A stretch of DNA of 64,000 nucleotides, taken from positions 930,001 through 994,000 of the forward strand of contig NZ_QHHQ01000001.1 of the NCBI RefSeq assembly GCF_003258595.1. The letters are read 5' to 3'. The notes under the pieces were generated by a model. That model made no database searches. It was not told the origin of the DNA and saw nothing but the letters and a program-made list of their open reading frames with translations. Shown here one piece after another: positions 17,106 to 25,973 of the stretch. The stretch comes from Acuticoccus sediminis (GTDB taxonomy: Bacteria > Pseudomonadota > Alphaproteobacteria > Rhizobiales > Amorphaceae). A program made the translations under genes and the position numbers. The number at the start of each line of letters is the position of its first letter. Within the stretch, counting starts at the first letter, position 1.

Positions 17106-18059
17106 TCAGCTCGCCGCAGCCTCGGGCGCCCCGCCGCGGAAGAGGCGGTGCAGCCGGGCGCCGATCGGGTAGCGGAAGTGGATCGCCGAGCGCGGGCGCC
17201 GCATCACGGCGACCGCCGCGGACACGGGGCGGCGGGCCTTGAGCTGCTCGATCGCCTCGGCGAACGCGAGCGCATCGCTGAGGGCGGACCGGCGGGCGGC
17301 GATCGCTTCGACCACTTCCTCGCACAGGGTGTGGTGGGCCTCGAAGCAAACGTCGGCCGCCAGCATCGCCTCGATGTGTCTCACGCCGAGCCGTGCCGAG
17401 ATGGATCCCGCCCGGCGGCGGTAGACGTAGCCGGCGTCGGGAACGACGGCGCACCGGGCGCCGCAGGCGAGGGCCTCGGCCATCAGCAGATAGTCCTCGC
17501 CGATCCGCAGGAGCGGGTCGTAGTGGAGGCCGTTCGCCTCGAGGAAGGTGCGGCGGAAGAGGGGCTTGGTGTAGCCGAGCGTGTCCTTGCGCGCCATCGG
17601 GCTGTTGAGGCGCACGTAGTCGGTGAGGTCGAGCGTCGGCCCGCCCGCCGCCTCGGCGACGTCCAGCGTGCGCGCCGGCCGGCCCGTCTCCTCGATGGTG
17701 ATGCTGTCGATGATGATGTCGGCGTCCTCGCCCCGGGCGAGGCAGCGGGCGAGGCGGCCGGGACGGAAGGCGTCGTCCGCGTCGAGCACCGCGATGAACG
17801 TGCCCGTCGCCGCCGCGAAGCCGGAATTGCGCGCGACGCCGGGGCCGCCATTGTCCTCGAGCCGCAGAACCCGGACCCTCGGGTCGTCCACCGCCTCGGC
17901 GGCCTCCGCGGTGCCGTCGGGGGAGGCGTCGTCGACGACGATGACTTCGAGGTCCACGTCCTGCGCGAGCGCGCTGGCGATGGACGTCGCGATGGAGTCC
18001 TCGGCGCAGTACGCCGCTATGATCACCGATACGTCAGGCAATGGCTTCGTCTCCTCCAT
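17106..18059 (-). CDS. Family 2 glycosyltransferase (317 aa)
   Basis: A GT-A-fold glycosyltransferase, probably cytoplasmic or membrane-associated, for exopolysaccharide repeat-unit assembly. It opens with DVSVIIAAYCAEDS and has the nucleotide-sugar motif VVDDASPDGT, NGGPGVARN, the metal-binding LDADD near residue 95 and the acceptor-side GEDYLLMAEAL. It resembles the ExoU/ExoW/ExoO group. The ATG at 18059 lies inside the preceding gene by 26 bp. A TTG at 18041 has GGAGGAG at the right distance and may be the true start, shortening the protein by six residues. It is the last gene of a three-gene minus-strand run and a paralogue of the GT2 gene at 21344. Confidence 0.87.
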   Translation of the reverse strand: MEETKPLPDVSVIIAAYCAEDSIATSIASALAQDVDLEVIVVDDASPDGTAEAAEAVDDPRVRVLRLEDNGGPGVARNSGFAAATGTFIAVLDADDAFRPGRLARCLARGEDADIIIDSITIEETGRPARTLDVAEAAGGPTLDLTDYVRLNSPMARKDTLGYTKPLFRRTFLEANGLHYDPLLRIGEDYLLMAEALACGARCAVVPDAGYVYRRRAGSISARLGVRHIEAMLAADVCFEAHHTLCEEVVEAIAARRSALSDALAFAEAIEQLKARRPVSAAVAVMRRPRSAIHFRYPIGARLHRLFRGGAPEAAAS

Positions 18060-19974
18060 AGATTGCGAGCTTGCGCATCCCGAAGAGTCGCGAGACCACG
18101 CCCGCATGCATGGCCGCACGGAGGCTCCAGAACGCCAAACGGCGGGTAGACCAGAAGCACGCCACCGCCGCAGCGGCGCAGACCGAGGCCTTGCCGCTGG
18201 CGATGACGATCTGCTTGAGCCGCCCGGCCCGGCTGAGGCCGCGCGTCTCAAGCAGCAGCCCGTGGCTCTGCCCGGCCCTGAAGCGGCGGCGCACCAGCCA
18301 GTTCACAGTCGCGCGCGGGCCGGTGACGTCCTCGAACACCGCCGCGGCCGGGGCCGAGGCGATGCGGGCGCCGGCGTTGAACGCGTCGTGGAAGAAGGCG
18401 GTGTCCTCGCCGCCGGAGCGGCCGAGCGCCACGTCGAAGCGCCGCCCCTCCAGCGCCGGCGAGGTGCGGGCGAAGAGGACGTTGGACGTATAGCCGGTCC
18501 GGATCGCGCCGCCTGCGACGACCGGGTGGGCCGAATGGAAGTCGCCCGCGCGGATCCAGCGCGGCACGTCCGGCGCGTAGCGCGCGATGGCCGGGCCGAG
18601 GACGACGTCGGCCCGGGTGGTGCGCTGCACCTCGAGGAGGTTCGCCAGCCAGTCGGGGCTCGCCACCTCGTCGTCGTCGAGGATCGCGATCCAAGGCGCG
18701 ACCGCCGTGTCGAGCGCGGCATTGCGCGCCGTGGAGATGTTGCGCGCGGGCGCGTGGACGTACAGGACGTCGAGGCCGTTCTCGCGGCCGAGCGCCTCGA
18801 TCCGTCCGCGCGCCTCGTCGGTCTCGTCGTTGTCGGCGACGATGACGCGCACCGTCATGCCGTCCGGCAGGCGCAGGGCGGCCAGCGAGCGCAGCGTGTC
18901 GGCGATGGAGCCGCGCCGGAAGGTGCAGACGCAGATGTCGACCGAGGTGTCGAGCTCGGCGGGCACCTGCCAGGCGAGTCGGGTCTGGGTCGGTTTCCTG
19001 GCTGTCAGGAACCGGCTGATGAAGCCGAGCGACCAGGACAGATGCATCGTCATCGCGGCGAACCCCGAGCATAGAACGCAGGTGTCCCGCTTTTGGGCTG
19101 CAAGGGCGATGCCACCTCCGATCGAGGCGGCGGCCCAGAGCAGGCCGGGGACGGCGGCGAGAACCGCGAGCGGCCAGTAGACCGTTGCAATCGCAGGTGA
19201 AACGAGGAGCCCCGCGGCGGACGGCGCGATCATGATCGACGCCACCTGGCGCAGCTTCAGCCGCATGTCGTGCTTGACCACGGTGGAGGCACGGCCGCGA
19301 CCGTAGCTGAGGTACTGCCGGAACAGCTTCGGCAGCGTCCGGCGCGGCAGGTAGACCGGCGGCTCGACGCCGGCGAGCCAGATGCGCCCGCCCGCATGGG
19401 TGAGGCGGTAGTCGAACTCGGCGTCCTCGTTGTGCGAGAAGCTCTCGTCGTAGCCGCCCAGCGCGAGGAAGCTGTCGATCCGCATCGCCGCGTGGTGGCC
19501 GTGGTCGACGTAGCCGGGCCCGGCGCCGACGCGGTGGGCCGAGTTGCCCGAGCCGAGGCGCGAATTCTGCGCCGCCGCGACCGCGCGCTGCATGCAGCCG
19601 AACCCCTCGGTGCGCATCGAGACCACAACCGAATCCGATCCCACCCGGGCGATCTCGGCGAGAAGCTCGGAGCAGAAGCGGGGCGGGTAGATGCAGTGCG
19701 CATCGACGCGGATGAAATGCTCCCGCCCCGCGCCGAACAAGCGCACCGCCGCGTTGACGCCCGCGCTCTGGATGCGCGCCGGGTTCTCCATCAGCTTCAC
19801 CCGCGGGTCGACCTTGGCGCGGTCCATCACGATGGCGCGCGAGGCGTCGGTGCTGCCGCCGTCCGCCACCACGACGAGGTCCGACGGGCCGATGTCGGCG
19901 CGGATCTGGTCGAGGAGGCCGGGAAGGTGCGCCTCCTCGTTGAGGCACGGGATGACGATGAGCGCTCCGGTCAT
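18034..19974 (-). CDS. Fused double GT2 glycosyltransferase, ExoA-like + ExoM-like (646 aa)
   Basis: One uninterrupted frame carries two glycosyltransferases. Residues 1-about 335 match ExoA-type enzymes: ALIVIPCLNEEAHL, VVVADGGSTDASRAIV, PARIQSAGVNAAV, IRVDAHCIYPP, GYVDHGHHAAMRI and HNEDAEFDYRL, followed by membrane helices near 270-330. From about residue 345 an ExoM-type domain starts: VDICVCTFRRGSIADTL, NISTARNAALD, AILDDDEV and SGGEDTAFF. In succinoglycan producers these are usually two separate proteins that add successive sugars. Its ATG overlaps the upstream gene's TGA by four bases. No frameshift is seen; the fusion looks intact. Confidence 0.88.
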   Translation of the reverse strand: MTGALIVIPCLNEEAHLPGLLDQIRADIGPSDLVVVADGGSTDASRAIVMDRAKVDPRVKLMENPARIQSAGVNAAVRLFGAGREHFIRVDAHCIYPPRFCSELLAEIARVGSDSVVVSMRTEGFGCMQRAVAAAQNSRLGSGNSAHRVGAGPGYVDHGHHAAMRIDSFLALGGYDESFSHNEDAEFDYRLTHAGGRIWLAGVEPPVYLPRRTLPKLFRQYLSYGRGRASTVVKHDMRLKLRQVASIMIAPSAAGLLVSPAIATVYWPLAVLAAVPGLLWAAASIGGGIALAAQKRDTCVLCSGFAAMTMHLSWSLGFISRFLTARKPTQTRLAWQVPAELDTSVDICVCTFRRGSIADTLRSLAALRLPDGMTVRVIVADNDETDEARGRIEALGRENGLDVLYVHAPARNISTARNAALDTAVAPWIAILDDDEVASPDWLANLLEVQRTTRADVVLGPAIARYAPDVPRWIRAGDFHSAHPVVAGGAIRTGYTSNVLFARTSPALEGRRFDVALGRSGGEDTAFFHDAFNAGARIASAPAAAVFEDVTGPRATVNWLVRRRFRAGQSHGLLLETRGLSRAGRLKQIVIASGKASVCAAAAVACFWSTRRLAFWSLRAAMHAGVVSRLFGMRKLAIYGGDEAIA

Positions 19975-21110
19975 GCTGCCTCCGCACGGGCTGGGGACTG
20001 GCCGGCCTTCTCGCGTCCGGAGATGAGGTCGACGAGACGCCGGCACTCGGCCTCGTCCGCCACGAAGGCGGACCGGTCGACCCGCGCCACCGCCGCGGCC
20101 AACGCGGCGTAGCGTTCGGGGGTCATGCCGGCGACGAAATCGGCGAGCGCGGCGGACGGATCGCCCCGGAGGACATGGCCGATGCCGAGCTCCGTCAGGC
20201 GCGCGGCCGTCGCGGTGCCTTCGCGGGCGATCGGGACCGCACCGTGCGCACCACCCTCGTAGAGACGGTTGGGGAGCAGCCACTCGGAGTTGGCGCCCGC
20301 CTCGTAGTAGTCGATGCACCAGATGAAGTGGACGTTGCCGTAGAGGCGGGGGAGGTCCGCCATGGTGTAGGCGCCGCCGAATGCGATGCGCGGGCGCGCG
20401 GCGACGGTGGCGCCGAAGTCCGCGAACACCGCCGGCGACGGCTTGCCGTGGACCTCGATCTCGAGGGCGCCCTCTCCGGAGGCCGCGGCATCGGCGAGGA
20501 TCTCGATGGACTGCTCGTCGCGCAGGGCGCCGAAGAGGCCGATGCGCCAGGGCGGACCCGCCGGCCGCGGCATCACGGTGCGCGGCGCGTCGATGAGCTT
20601 GTTCTCGACGAGGCTCACCGGACAGTCGAGGCGCGAGAGCGGGTCGAGGTAGGCATCCACGAAGGCCGGCGAGCTGACGATGACGCGCGACACGTCCGCG
20701 CCGAGCCGCCCCTCGACGGTGCGCAGCACCTGTCCCTTCCGCCCCAGGAGGAGGCGGTGGATGTCGAGCAGCTCGTAGGTCAGCGGCACGTCGCCGAGGT
20801 GGCGGCGGACGGCCGAGGCGACGGCGAGCGATTCCAGGTTGCGCGCCATCAGCGCGTCGACCGGGCCGAGCGCCTTTGAAATTTCTGCGTGTGCATACCT
20901 GCTCCGCAACACGCTGAGGGCGCGTGCGGCCAGCCTGCCGTCGGCGGTTCGGCCGAGTGAGATCGGGGCGATGCCCGCCACCTCAGCGGGTGGGGTCGGC
21001 GTGCGGTGGAAGCCCGCGAGGGCCACATCGGCGCCGCCACGCTGGAGCATGATCACGCGGCGGGCGACGGCCGCGTCCCCGAGGTCGTGAACAAAATAGC
21101 CTATACGCAA
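19971..21110 (-). CDS. Glycosyltransferase, ExoL-like (379 aa)
   Basis: The protein begins MRIGYFVHDLGDAAVARRVIML and has the ARNLESLAVA, LTYELLDIHRLLLG and VSSPAFVDAYLDP patterns typical of ExoL-type glycosyltransferases of exopolysaccharide clusters. The C-terminal half (RIGLFGALRDEQSIEILADA, IWCIDYYEAGANSEWLLPNRLYEGG) is consistent with a GT-B nucleotide-sugar domain. It is the first gene of the minus-strand glycosyltransferase run and overlaps the fused ExoA/ExoM-like gene by four bases. The sugar specificity is unknown. Confidence 0.83.
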   Translation of the reverse strand: MRIGYFVHDLGDAAVARRVIMLQRGGADVALAGFHRTPTPPAEVAGIAPISLGRTADGRLAARALSVLRSRYAHAEISKALGPVDALMARNLESLAVASAVRRHLGDVPLTYELLDIHRLLLGRKGQVLRTVEGRLGADVSRVIVSSPAFVDAYLDPLSRLDCPVSLVENKLIDAPRTVMPRPAGPPWRIGLFGALRDEQSIEILADAAASGEGALEIEVHGKPSPAVFADFGATVAARPRIAFGGAYTMADLPRLYGNVHFIWCIDYYEAGANSEWLLPNRLYEGGAHGAVPIAREGTATAARLTELGIGHVLRGDPSAALADFVAGMTPERYAALAAAVARVDRSAFVADEAECRRLVDLISGREKAGQSPARAEAA

Positions 21111-21343
21111 GGCAACGTCCTCGTTCGGTTCTCTTCAGCGCTACGGCGCATGCCCCGAGGCGTCTCCATCATTTGTTATTGAGCCGAACCCCCCGGGCCG
21201 CGCCAATGGCGGCTGGATCAATCCTGGGGCTTGCCGCGCGCAGCCGGGCCTTCGTCGCCCCGGCGCACCCGCCCCCCAGGCGACACCGGAGCGGCCGGAT
21301 CGCCCGTCGGCACCGGGCTCCGCTTCGGCACCGAGGAGGCACT

Positions 21344-22426
21344 GTGGCAGACCAATCGGGGCCGGTGACGGCCCGTGAGAGCGTGGCGGTGATCGTCCCC
21401 GCCTACAATGCGGCCGCCACCATCGGCGCCGCCGTCGCCTCCGCCCTCGCCGAGCCCGAGGTGAGCGAGGTGGTCGTCGTCGACGACGCCTCGCAGGATC
21501 CGACGTCAGAGGCCGCTGCCGCAGCGGACGACGGGACCGGTCGCCTCGCGATCCACCGGCTGGCGGAGAACGGCGGCCCGGCCCGCGCCCGCAACGTCGC
21601 GCTGGAGCGGTCCGGCGCGCCGATCGTGGCGATCCTCGATTCCGACGATCGCATCATCCGCGGTCGCTTCCGCCGGCTCCTCGCCATGCCGCACTGGGAT
21701 CTCATCGGCGACAACATGGTCTTCGTGTCCAGCGAGGTGGCGGCGGAGGAGGCGGCGGCGCGCTACGGCGCGAGCCCGCCGCGTCCCGTCCTGACCGGAC
21801 TCGACCTTGCGACCTTCGCGCGCGGCAACGTCCCGAGGCAGGGCCACCGGCGCCGCGAGATGGGTTTCATCCACCCGCTGATGCGGCGCGATTTCCTCGA
21901 CCGGCACGCGATCCGCTACAACGAGGCCATGCGGCTCGGCGAGGACTTCGAGCTCTATGCCCGCGCGCTGCTCTGCGACGCGCGGTTCGTCCTGTGCGCC
22001 GCGCCGGGCTACATCGCGGTGGAGCGCCCCGACTCGCTGAGCGCGCGGCACCGCGTGACCGACCTCGAGGCGTTTCTCGCCTGCCACGATCGCCTCGAGC
22101 GGATGCGGCCGCTGACCCGTGCCGAGGCCGACGCGCTCGCCCTCCACCGCCGCAGCGTGGCGGGGCGTTACGCCCTCCGCCGCGTCCTCGCCGACAAGTC
22201 CGACAAGGGCGTCGCCGCCGCGGCCGCGTGGCTCGCGATGCGTCCCCGCTCCTGGTCGCCGGTCGTCGCCGGGATCGCCCGCGACAAGCTGGCGGCGCTG
22301 AGGTCCGCCCCGGACGCCGCAGACACGCGCCCGACCACCCTCTTCGACATCCCGGCGCCCGATCCCGTCCCTGCCGCCCCTCGGACCGCGCGGGGCGACG
22401 TCCGCCTCGCAGGAGGAACGCAATGA
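21344..22426 (+). CDS. Family 2 glycosyltransferase, ExoO/ExoU-like (360 aa)
   Basis: A GT-A glycosyltransferase with SVAVIVPAYNAAATI, VVVVDDASQDPTSEAA, NGGPARARN, the metal-binding LDSDD, a long acceptor segment (LTGLDLATFARGNVP) and LGEDFELYARALL. GTG at 21344 is chosen because GAGGAGG sits seven bases upstream and the GT2 domain follows directly; an upstream in-frame start would add an unrelated arginine-rich leader. The C-terminus from about 300 is proline/alanine-rich and less conserved. Its TGA overlaps the ATG of the ExoP/Wzz-like gene (ATGA). It is divergent from the ExoL-like gene by 233 bp. Confidence 0.86.
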   Translation: MADQSGPVTARESVAVIVPAYNAAATIGAAVASALAEPEVSEVVVVDDASQDPTSEAAAAADDGTGRLAIHRLAENGGPARARNVALERSGAPIVAILDSDDRIIRGRFRRLLAMPHWDLIGDNMVFVSSEVAAEEAAARYGASPPRPVLTGLDLATFARGNVPRQGHRRREMGFIHPLMRRDFLDRHAIRYNEAMRLGEDFELYARALLCDARFVLCAAPGYIAVERPDSLSARHRVTDLEAFLACHDRLERMRPLTRAEADALALHRRSVAGRYALRRVLADKSDKGVAAAAAWLAMRPRSWSPVVAGIARDKLAALRSAPDAADTRPTTLFDIPAPDPVPAAPRTARGDVRLAGGTQ

Positions 22427-24618
22427 ACGAGCTGCCATCGAGCCTGCGCTTCGCCGACCGCCGCGGGGTCGACCCGTCCTACAACCAGCAGGGCACCGGC
22501 CAGGCCGAGGACTACATCGACCTGCGCGAACTGCTGCGGGCCTGCTTCCGCCAGGCCTGGGTCGTCGTCCTGTGCGTCATCGTGTTCGCGGGCCTCGCGA
22601 TCGCCTACGCCTTCTCGCTCCAGCCGAAGTTCACCTCCTTCGCGACGGTGCTGCTCGACCAGGACCGCGCGGCGCTGGTGGAGCTGATCTCCGAGCAGCA
22701 GACCGAGGCGCTGCGCGACGGCATCGTCCAGAGCGAGCTCGAGATCCTGAAGAGCCAGGAGCTGGCGCTGCGGGTGGTCGACAACCTGCACCTCGTCGAC
22801 CGGCCCGACATCCTCGACACCACCGCCTCGCCGGTGGCGGCGACCATCGGCGCGGTGAAGAACGGCCTCGGCGGCCTCGTGAAGAGCTTCGCCGGCGGGG
22901 ACCCCGACGCTCCGGTGGCCGCGCAGGCGGAGGCCGACCAGCTCGCCGCCATGAAGGAGAAGCTGGCGCTGAGGTTGCGCGGTATGCTGACCGCCGAGCG
23001 GATGGGGCGCAGCTATGTGCTGGGCCTGTCGGTCGAGGCGACGTCGCCCGAGCTCGCGCAGGAGATCGCCAAGGGCTTCGTCGATTCCTACCTCGAGTTC
23101 GGGCGCGCCGGCGACGCGGCGGCGCTCGACAGCGCGGTCGCCTGGCTGCGGCAGCGGACCGACGATCTCCGCCAGGCCGCGACCGACGCCGGGCGCGAGC
23201 TGGAGCAGTACCGGATCGACAACGGTCTGGTGAGCGTCGGCACCCGCCTCCTCTCCGAGCAGGAGGTGTCCGAGCTGATGAGCCAGCTCATCCTCGCCGA
23301 GGCGGAGGCGTCTGCCGCCCGCGCCGTGGCGGCGCACGGGCGCGACGCGGTCGCCGCGGGGCCGGAGGCGGCGCTCGCCAACCTCGCCTCGCTGCCGAGC
23401 TCGGCGCCCGACGAGGCGATCGAGCAGCTCCGCTCCGAGTTCCTGTCGCTCAGCCGCGAGCGCAGCCGCGTCGCCGAGCGCTTTGGCGCCGAGCATGCCG
23501 AGGTGGTCGCCATCGACCAGCGGCTTCAGTCCCTCGAGGGGCTGCTGTTCGACGAGGTGAAGCGCCGCGCGACGCAGGCCGAGAACAACGCCGACGTCCA
23601 GACGCGCCGCGTCGCCGCGCTGCGCGAGGGCCTCGACAGCGCCACGAAGAACGCCTCCGCCGACACCGGCGCGCAGTATGAGCTGATGCAGCTGCAGGAG
23701 ACGGCCGAGAGCTACAAGACGCTCTACCAGTCGGCGCTGACGCGGCTCGAGCGCACGGTGAACCAGCTCTCGCTGCCGATCGTCGACGCGCGCGTCCTCA
23801 CCGCGCCGGACATGCCGAGCGGGGCGAGCAGCCCGCAGAAGGCGAAGTACGCCGCCATCGGCATCGTCCTGGGCGGCTTCCTGGGGGCGCTGATCGGTCT
23901 CGTGCGGGAGCTGACGCGCAGCGCGCTGAAGACCAGCGGCGACGTGCGCCGCGCGCTCGGGCTGCCGGTGCTGGCGTCGGTGCGCCGCAAGCGCCTCGCC
24001 GGCTGGCGCCTCCCGCTCACCGGGCCGCGCCGCGACCGCGCGCTGATGAACGGCCTGCGCTCCATGAAGGTCGCGGTGGACGGGCACACGCGCCGGTCGG
24101 GACTGCGGACCGTCGCCTTCATCTCGGCGCGGCCGGGGGAGGAGCGCGAGCGGCTCGCCTACGAGTTCGCCGAGATGCTGGCCGAGCACGGCATCTCCTG
24201 CCTGCTCCTCGACGTCGCGCAGAACATCCGGCGTCCGCAGCACGGGCACAACCTCGTCGATATCCTCGACGGGGACGCGGTGCCGAGCTTCGGCGAGCTG
24301 ACCGTCGCGCCCGCACTGGCGCTGGCGCACCTGCCGGGCGGGCCGGCCGATTCACGCGATCCCGGCGAGACGGCGATGTTCGCCGGCAGCGAGCGGATGG
24401 CGGAGGTCATCGCCGCCGTGAGCCAGCAGGCGCAGTACATCGTCCTCGACCTGCCGGCCGCCAGCGAGGGGGCCTGTGCGCGGGCCTTCGCCGAGTATGC
24501 GCAGACGGCCATCCTCGTGCATCGCACGGGCCGTGCGAGCGACCGCGAGGTCCAGGCGCTGGCGATGACGCCGGACTGGGACGAGAAGCTCTGCGGTGCG
24601 GTCCTGGTCGAGAGCTGA
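22423..24618 (+). CDS. Polysaccharide co-polymerase, ExoP/Wzz-like with degenerate kinase domain (731 aa)
   Basis: An inner-membrane chain-length/export protein. It has an N-terminal Wzz domain with the first helix near residues 45-65 (VVVLCVIVFAGLAIAYAF), a long coiled-coil periplasmic region (about 90-450), a second helix near 480 and a cytoplasmic C-terminal domain resembling a bacterial tyrosine kinase. In that domain the Walker A position reads SARPGEERERLA, so the invariant Lys and Ser/Thr of PGxGKS/T are missing. The A-prime region keeps only its first Asp (LLLDVAQN) and Walker B keeps LDLP. No tyrosine-rich tail is seen. ATP hydrolysis and autophosphorylation are therefore unlikely. 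It is coupled to the GT2 gene upstream. Confidence 0.87.
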   Translation: MNELPSSLRFADRRGVDPSYNQQGTGQAEDYIDLRELLRACFRQAWVVVLCVIVFAGLAIAYAFSLQPKFTSFATVLLDQDRAALVELISEQQTEALRDGIVQSELEILKSQELALRVVDNLHLVDRPDILDTTASPVAATIGAVKNGLGGLVKSFAGGDPDAPVAAQAEADQLAAMKEKLALRLRGMLTAERMGRSYVLGLSVEATSPELAQEIAKGFVDSYLEFGRAGDAAALDSAVAWLRQRTDDLRQAATDAGRELEQYRIDNGLVSVGTRLLSEQEVSELMSQLILAEAEASAARAVAAHGRDAVAAGPEAALANLASLPSSAPDEAIEQLRSEFLSLSRERSRVAERFGAEHAEVVAIDQRLQSLEGLLFDEVKRRATQAENNADVQTRRVAALREGLDSATKNASADTGAQYELMQLQETAESYKTLYQSALTRLERTVNQLSLPIVDARVLTAPDMPSGASSPQKAKYAAIGIVLGGFLGALIGLVRELTRSALKTSGDVRRALGLPVLASVRRKRLAGWRLPLTGPRRDRALMNGLRSMKVAVDGHTRRSGLRTVAFISARPGEERERLAYEFAEMLAEHGISCLLLDVAQNIRRPQHGHNLVDILDGDAVPSFGELTVAPALALAHLPGGPADSRDPGETAMFAGSERMAEVIAAVSQQAQYIVLDLPAASEGACARAFAEYAQTAILVHRTGRASDREVQALAMTPDWDEKLCGAVLVES

Positions 24619-24675
24619 TCGGCTGTGGCGCCCGGTACCGGGCGCTGCGCCGTTCCAGAGAGGCGACGGAGGTCA

Positions 24676-24706
24676 GCCGGCCGGCGTGTGCGACGCGCCG
24701 GCCGGC
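24676..24706 (+). terminator. Strong GC hairpin after ExoP-like gene
   Basis: Eleven-base perfect arms, GCCGGCCGGCG (24676-24686) and CGCCGGCCGGC (24696-24706), enclose a 9-base loop 58 bp after the stop. No U-tract follows, so it may be a transcript-stabilising stem rather than an intrinsic terminator. Confidence 0.4.
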
Positions 24707-24750
24707 GCGCGTTCGGGGGCGGATGAGACTGAAGGGTATGCCGGTTGCAG

Positions 24751-24785
24751 AAGCGAACTCGCGAGTTCGCTTATTTGATTTTTGA
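24751..24785 (+). terminator. 22-bp perfect palindrome followed by T-rich tract
   Basis: Positions 24751-24772 read the same on both strands (AAGCGAACTC joined to GAGTTCGCTT by GC). It is followed by ATTTGATTTTTG. It could fold as a terminator stem for the ExoP-like gene or serve as an operator for a dimeric regulator. Confidence 0.4.
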
Positions 24786-25199
24786 TCCCACAGGATAAAA
24801 ATCTTGCCCCTGCGGGGCCACTTTGAATTTTTGCTGAATACATTCCGTCGCACTGGAGCGCGGAGCGCAACCGTCAAGGTCGTCGCACCGCGGCAAATAC
24901 AACAAAAAAGAGTTGCGATTCGCGCATAGCACGAATGTCGAAACGCGGTTTACCCGTCAACGCGCTGTCATGAACTCGGCAGGAGACGGCGGAAATCCGC
25001 GCCACTTGGCTTATAATATGATCATTCGCCCAAGTCTGACCGCATTTGTGGGCCGGAAAGGGGGAACTGCAATATTCCCGCCTGATTCAGAGGGTTGTCA
25101 CCCTCTTTGTGCCCGAAACTGAAATTAGCAAATGATAATGAGTGCTCCCGGAGCAACACCGTTTACTCGCTCGCATGAAGCCGCTCGGCGTCATTTCGA

Positions 25200-25973
25200 G
25201 TGGTGAGCAGTGCCAATGCGGGAACAACAATGGGTGGTGTTTTGAACTCGACCGTCCTCTCCGCGGGTGTGAATCGAAAGAGCGCGAAACCGTGGGGAAC
25301 CCGAACGACCAAGGCTAGGTATGCGGCCCTAGGTCATGCGGACAGCGGGCGGTCCAACCCGTTGAGCCGAGGGGCGAAACGGATGCTCGACGTGGCGATC
25401 GCCGCCTCGGGACTGGTGGCATGTGCGCCGCTCGTCGCCGGGGCCGCCATCGCCACCAAGGTGCTCGATCCGGGCCCGGTGTTCTTCGCGCACGAGCGCG
25501 TGGGCCGGGACGGGCGCCGCTTCCGCTGCCTGAAGCTGCGGAGCATGTCGGTGAACGGCGAGGGGATCCTCGCCGAGCACCTCGCAAACGACCAGGAGGC
25601 CGCCGCCGAATGGGCCGAGACGCAGAAGCTCAGGGACGATCCGCGGGTCAGCCGCTGGGGCCGCTTCCTGCGCAAGACGAGCATCGATGAGCTGCCGCAG
25701 CTCTTCAACGTGCTGCGCGGCGACATGAGCATCGTCGGACCCCGCCCGGTTACCGAGGCGGAGCTCGACCGGTACCGCAACCAGCGGCGGGCCTACCTCT
25801 CGGTCCGCCCCGGACTGACGGGCCCGTGGCAGGTGTCCGGACGGTCCAGCATCGGCTTCCAGCGCCGGGTGGCGCTCGATACGCACTACGTCAAAACGTG
25901 GTCGTTAATGAAGGACATACGCCTTATGGCGCAGACCATCCCCGCCGTCCTGGGAAGCCGAGGAAGCTACTGA
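25200..25973 (+). CDS. ExoY-type sugar-1-phosphate transferase (257 aa)
   Basis: The priming enzyme that moves a sugar phosphate, commonly galactose or glucose, from UDP-sugar to undecaprenyl phosphate at the inner membrane. It has a variable N-terminus, one membrane-entering hydrophobic helix near residues 62-88, and the family core: DPGPVFFAHERVGRDG, KLRSM, RKTSIDELPQLFNVLRGD with the catalytic Asp-Glu, SIVGPRP and RPGLTGPWQVSGR. It is the short ExoY form without the N-terminal helices of WbaP. The start is uncertain: GTG at 25200, or ATG at 25230 with GGGAA upstream. Its TGA overlaps the next gene's ATG by one base. Confidence 0.9.
   Translation: MVSSANAGTTMGGVLNSTVLSAGVNRKSAKPWGTRTTKARYAALGHADSGRSNPLSRGAKRMLDVAIAASGLVACAPLVAGAAIATKVLDPGPVFFAHERVGRDGRRFRCLKLRSMSVNGEGILAEHLANDQEAAAEWAETQKLRDDPRVSRWGRFLRKTSIDELPQLFNVLRGDMSIVGPRPVTEAELDRYRNQRRAYLSVRPGLTGPWQVSGRSSIGFQRRVALDTHYVKTWSLMKDIRLMAQTIPAVLGSRGSY

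Larger units (their letters stand above)
24619..25199. promoter_or_regulatory. 581-bp non-coding region before the exoY-like gene
   Basis: Gene-free and markedly A+T-richer than its surroundings after 24770. It holds two hairpins behind the ExoP-like gene, a TATAAT hexamer at 25012-25017 without a good -35 box, and a leader hairpin AGAGGGTtgtcACCCTCT at 25089-25106 followed by TT. A 69-codon frame at 24913-25122 lacks a ribosome-binding site and is not called. The region probably carries the promoter and leader of the exoY-exoF-galE transcript. Confidence 0.5.

Noticed and set aside
18034-19974. The fused glycosyltransferase as a frameshift or assembly error joining two genes
   Set aside because: The frame is continuous with normal codon use across the junction, and no internal ribosome-binding site or start is seen near residue 340.
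24913-25122. A 69-codon frame in the leader of the exoY-like gene
   Set aside because: It has no ribosome-binding site and an implausible composition, and it covers the TATAAT and hairpin region that looks regulatory.
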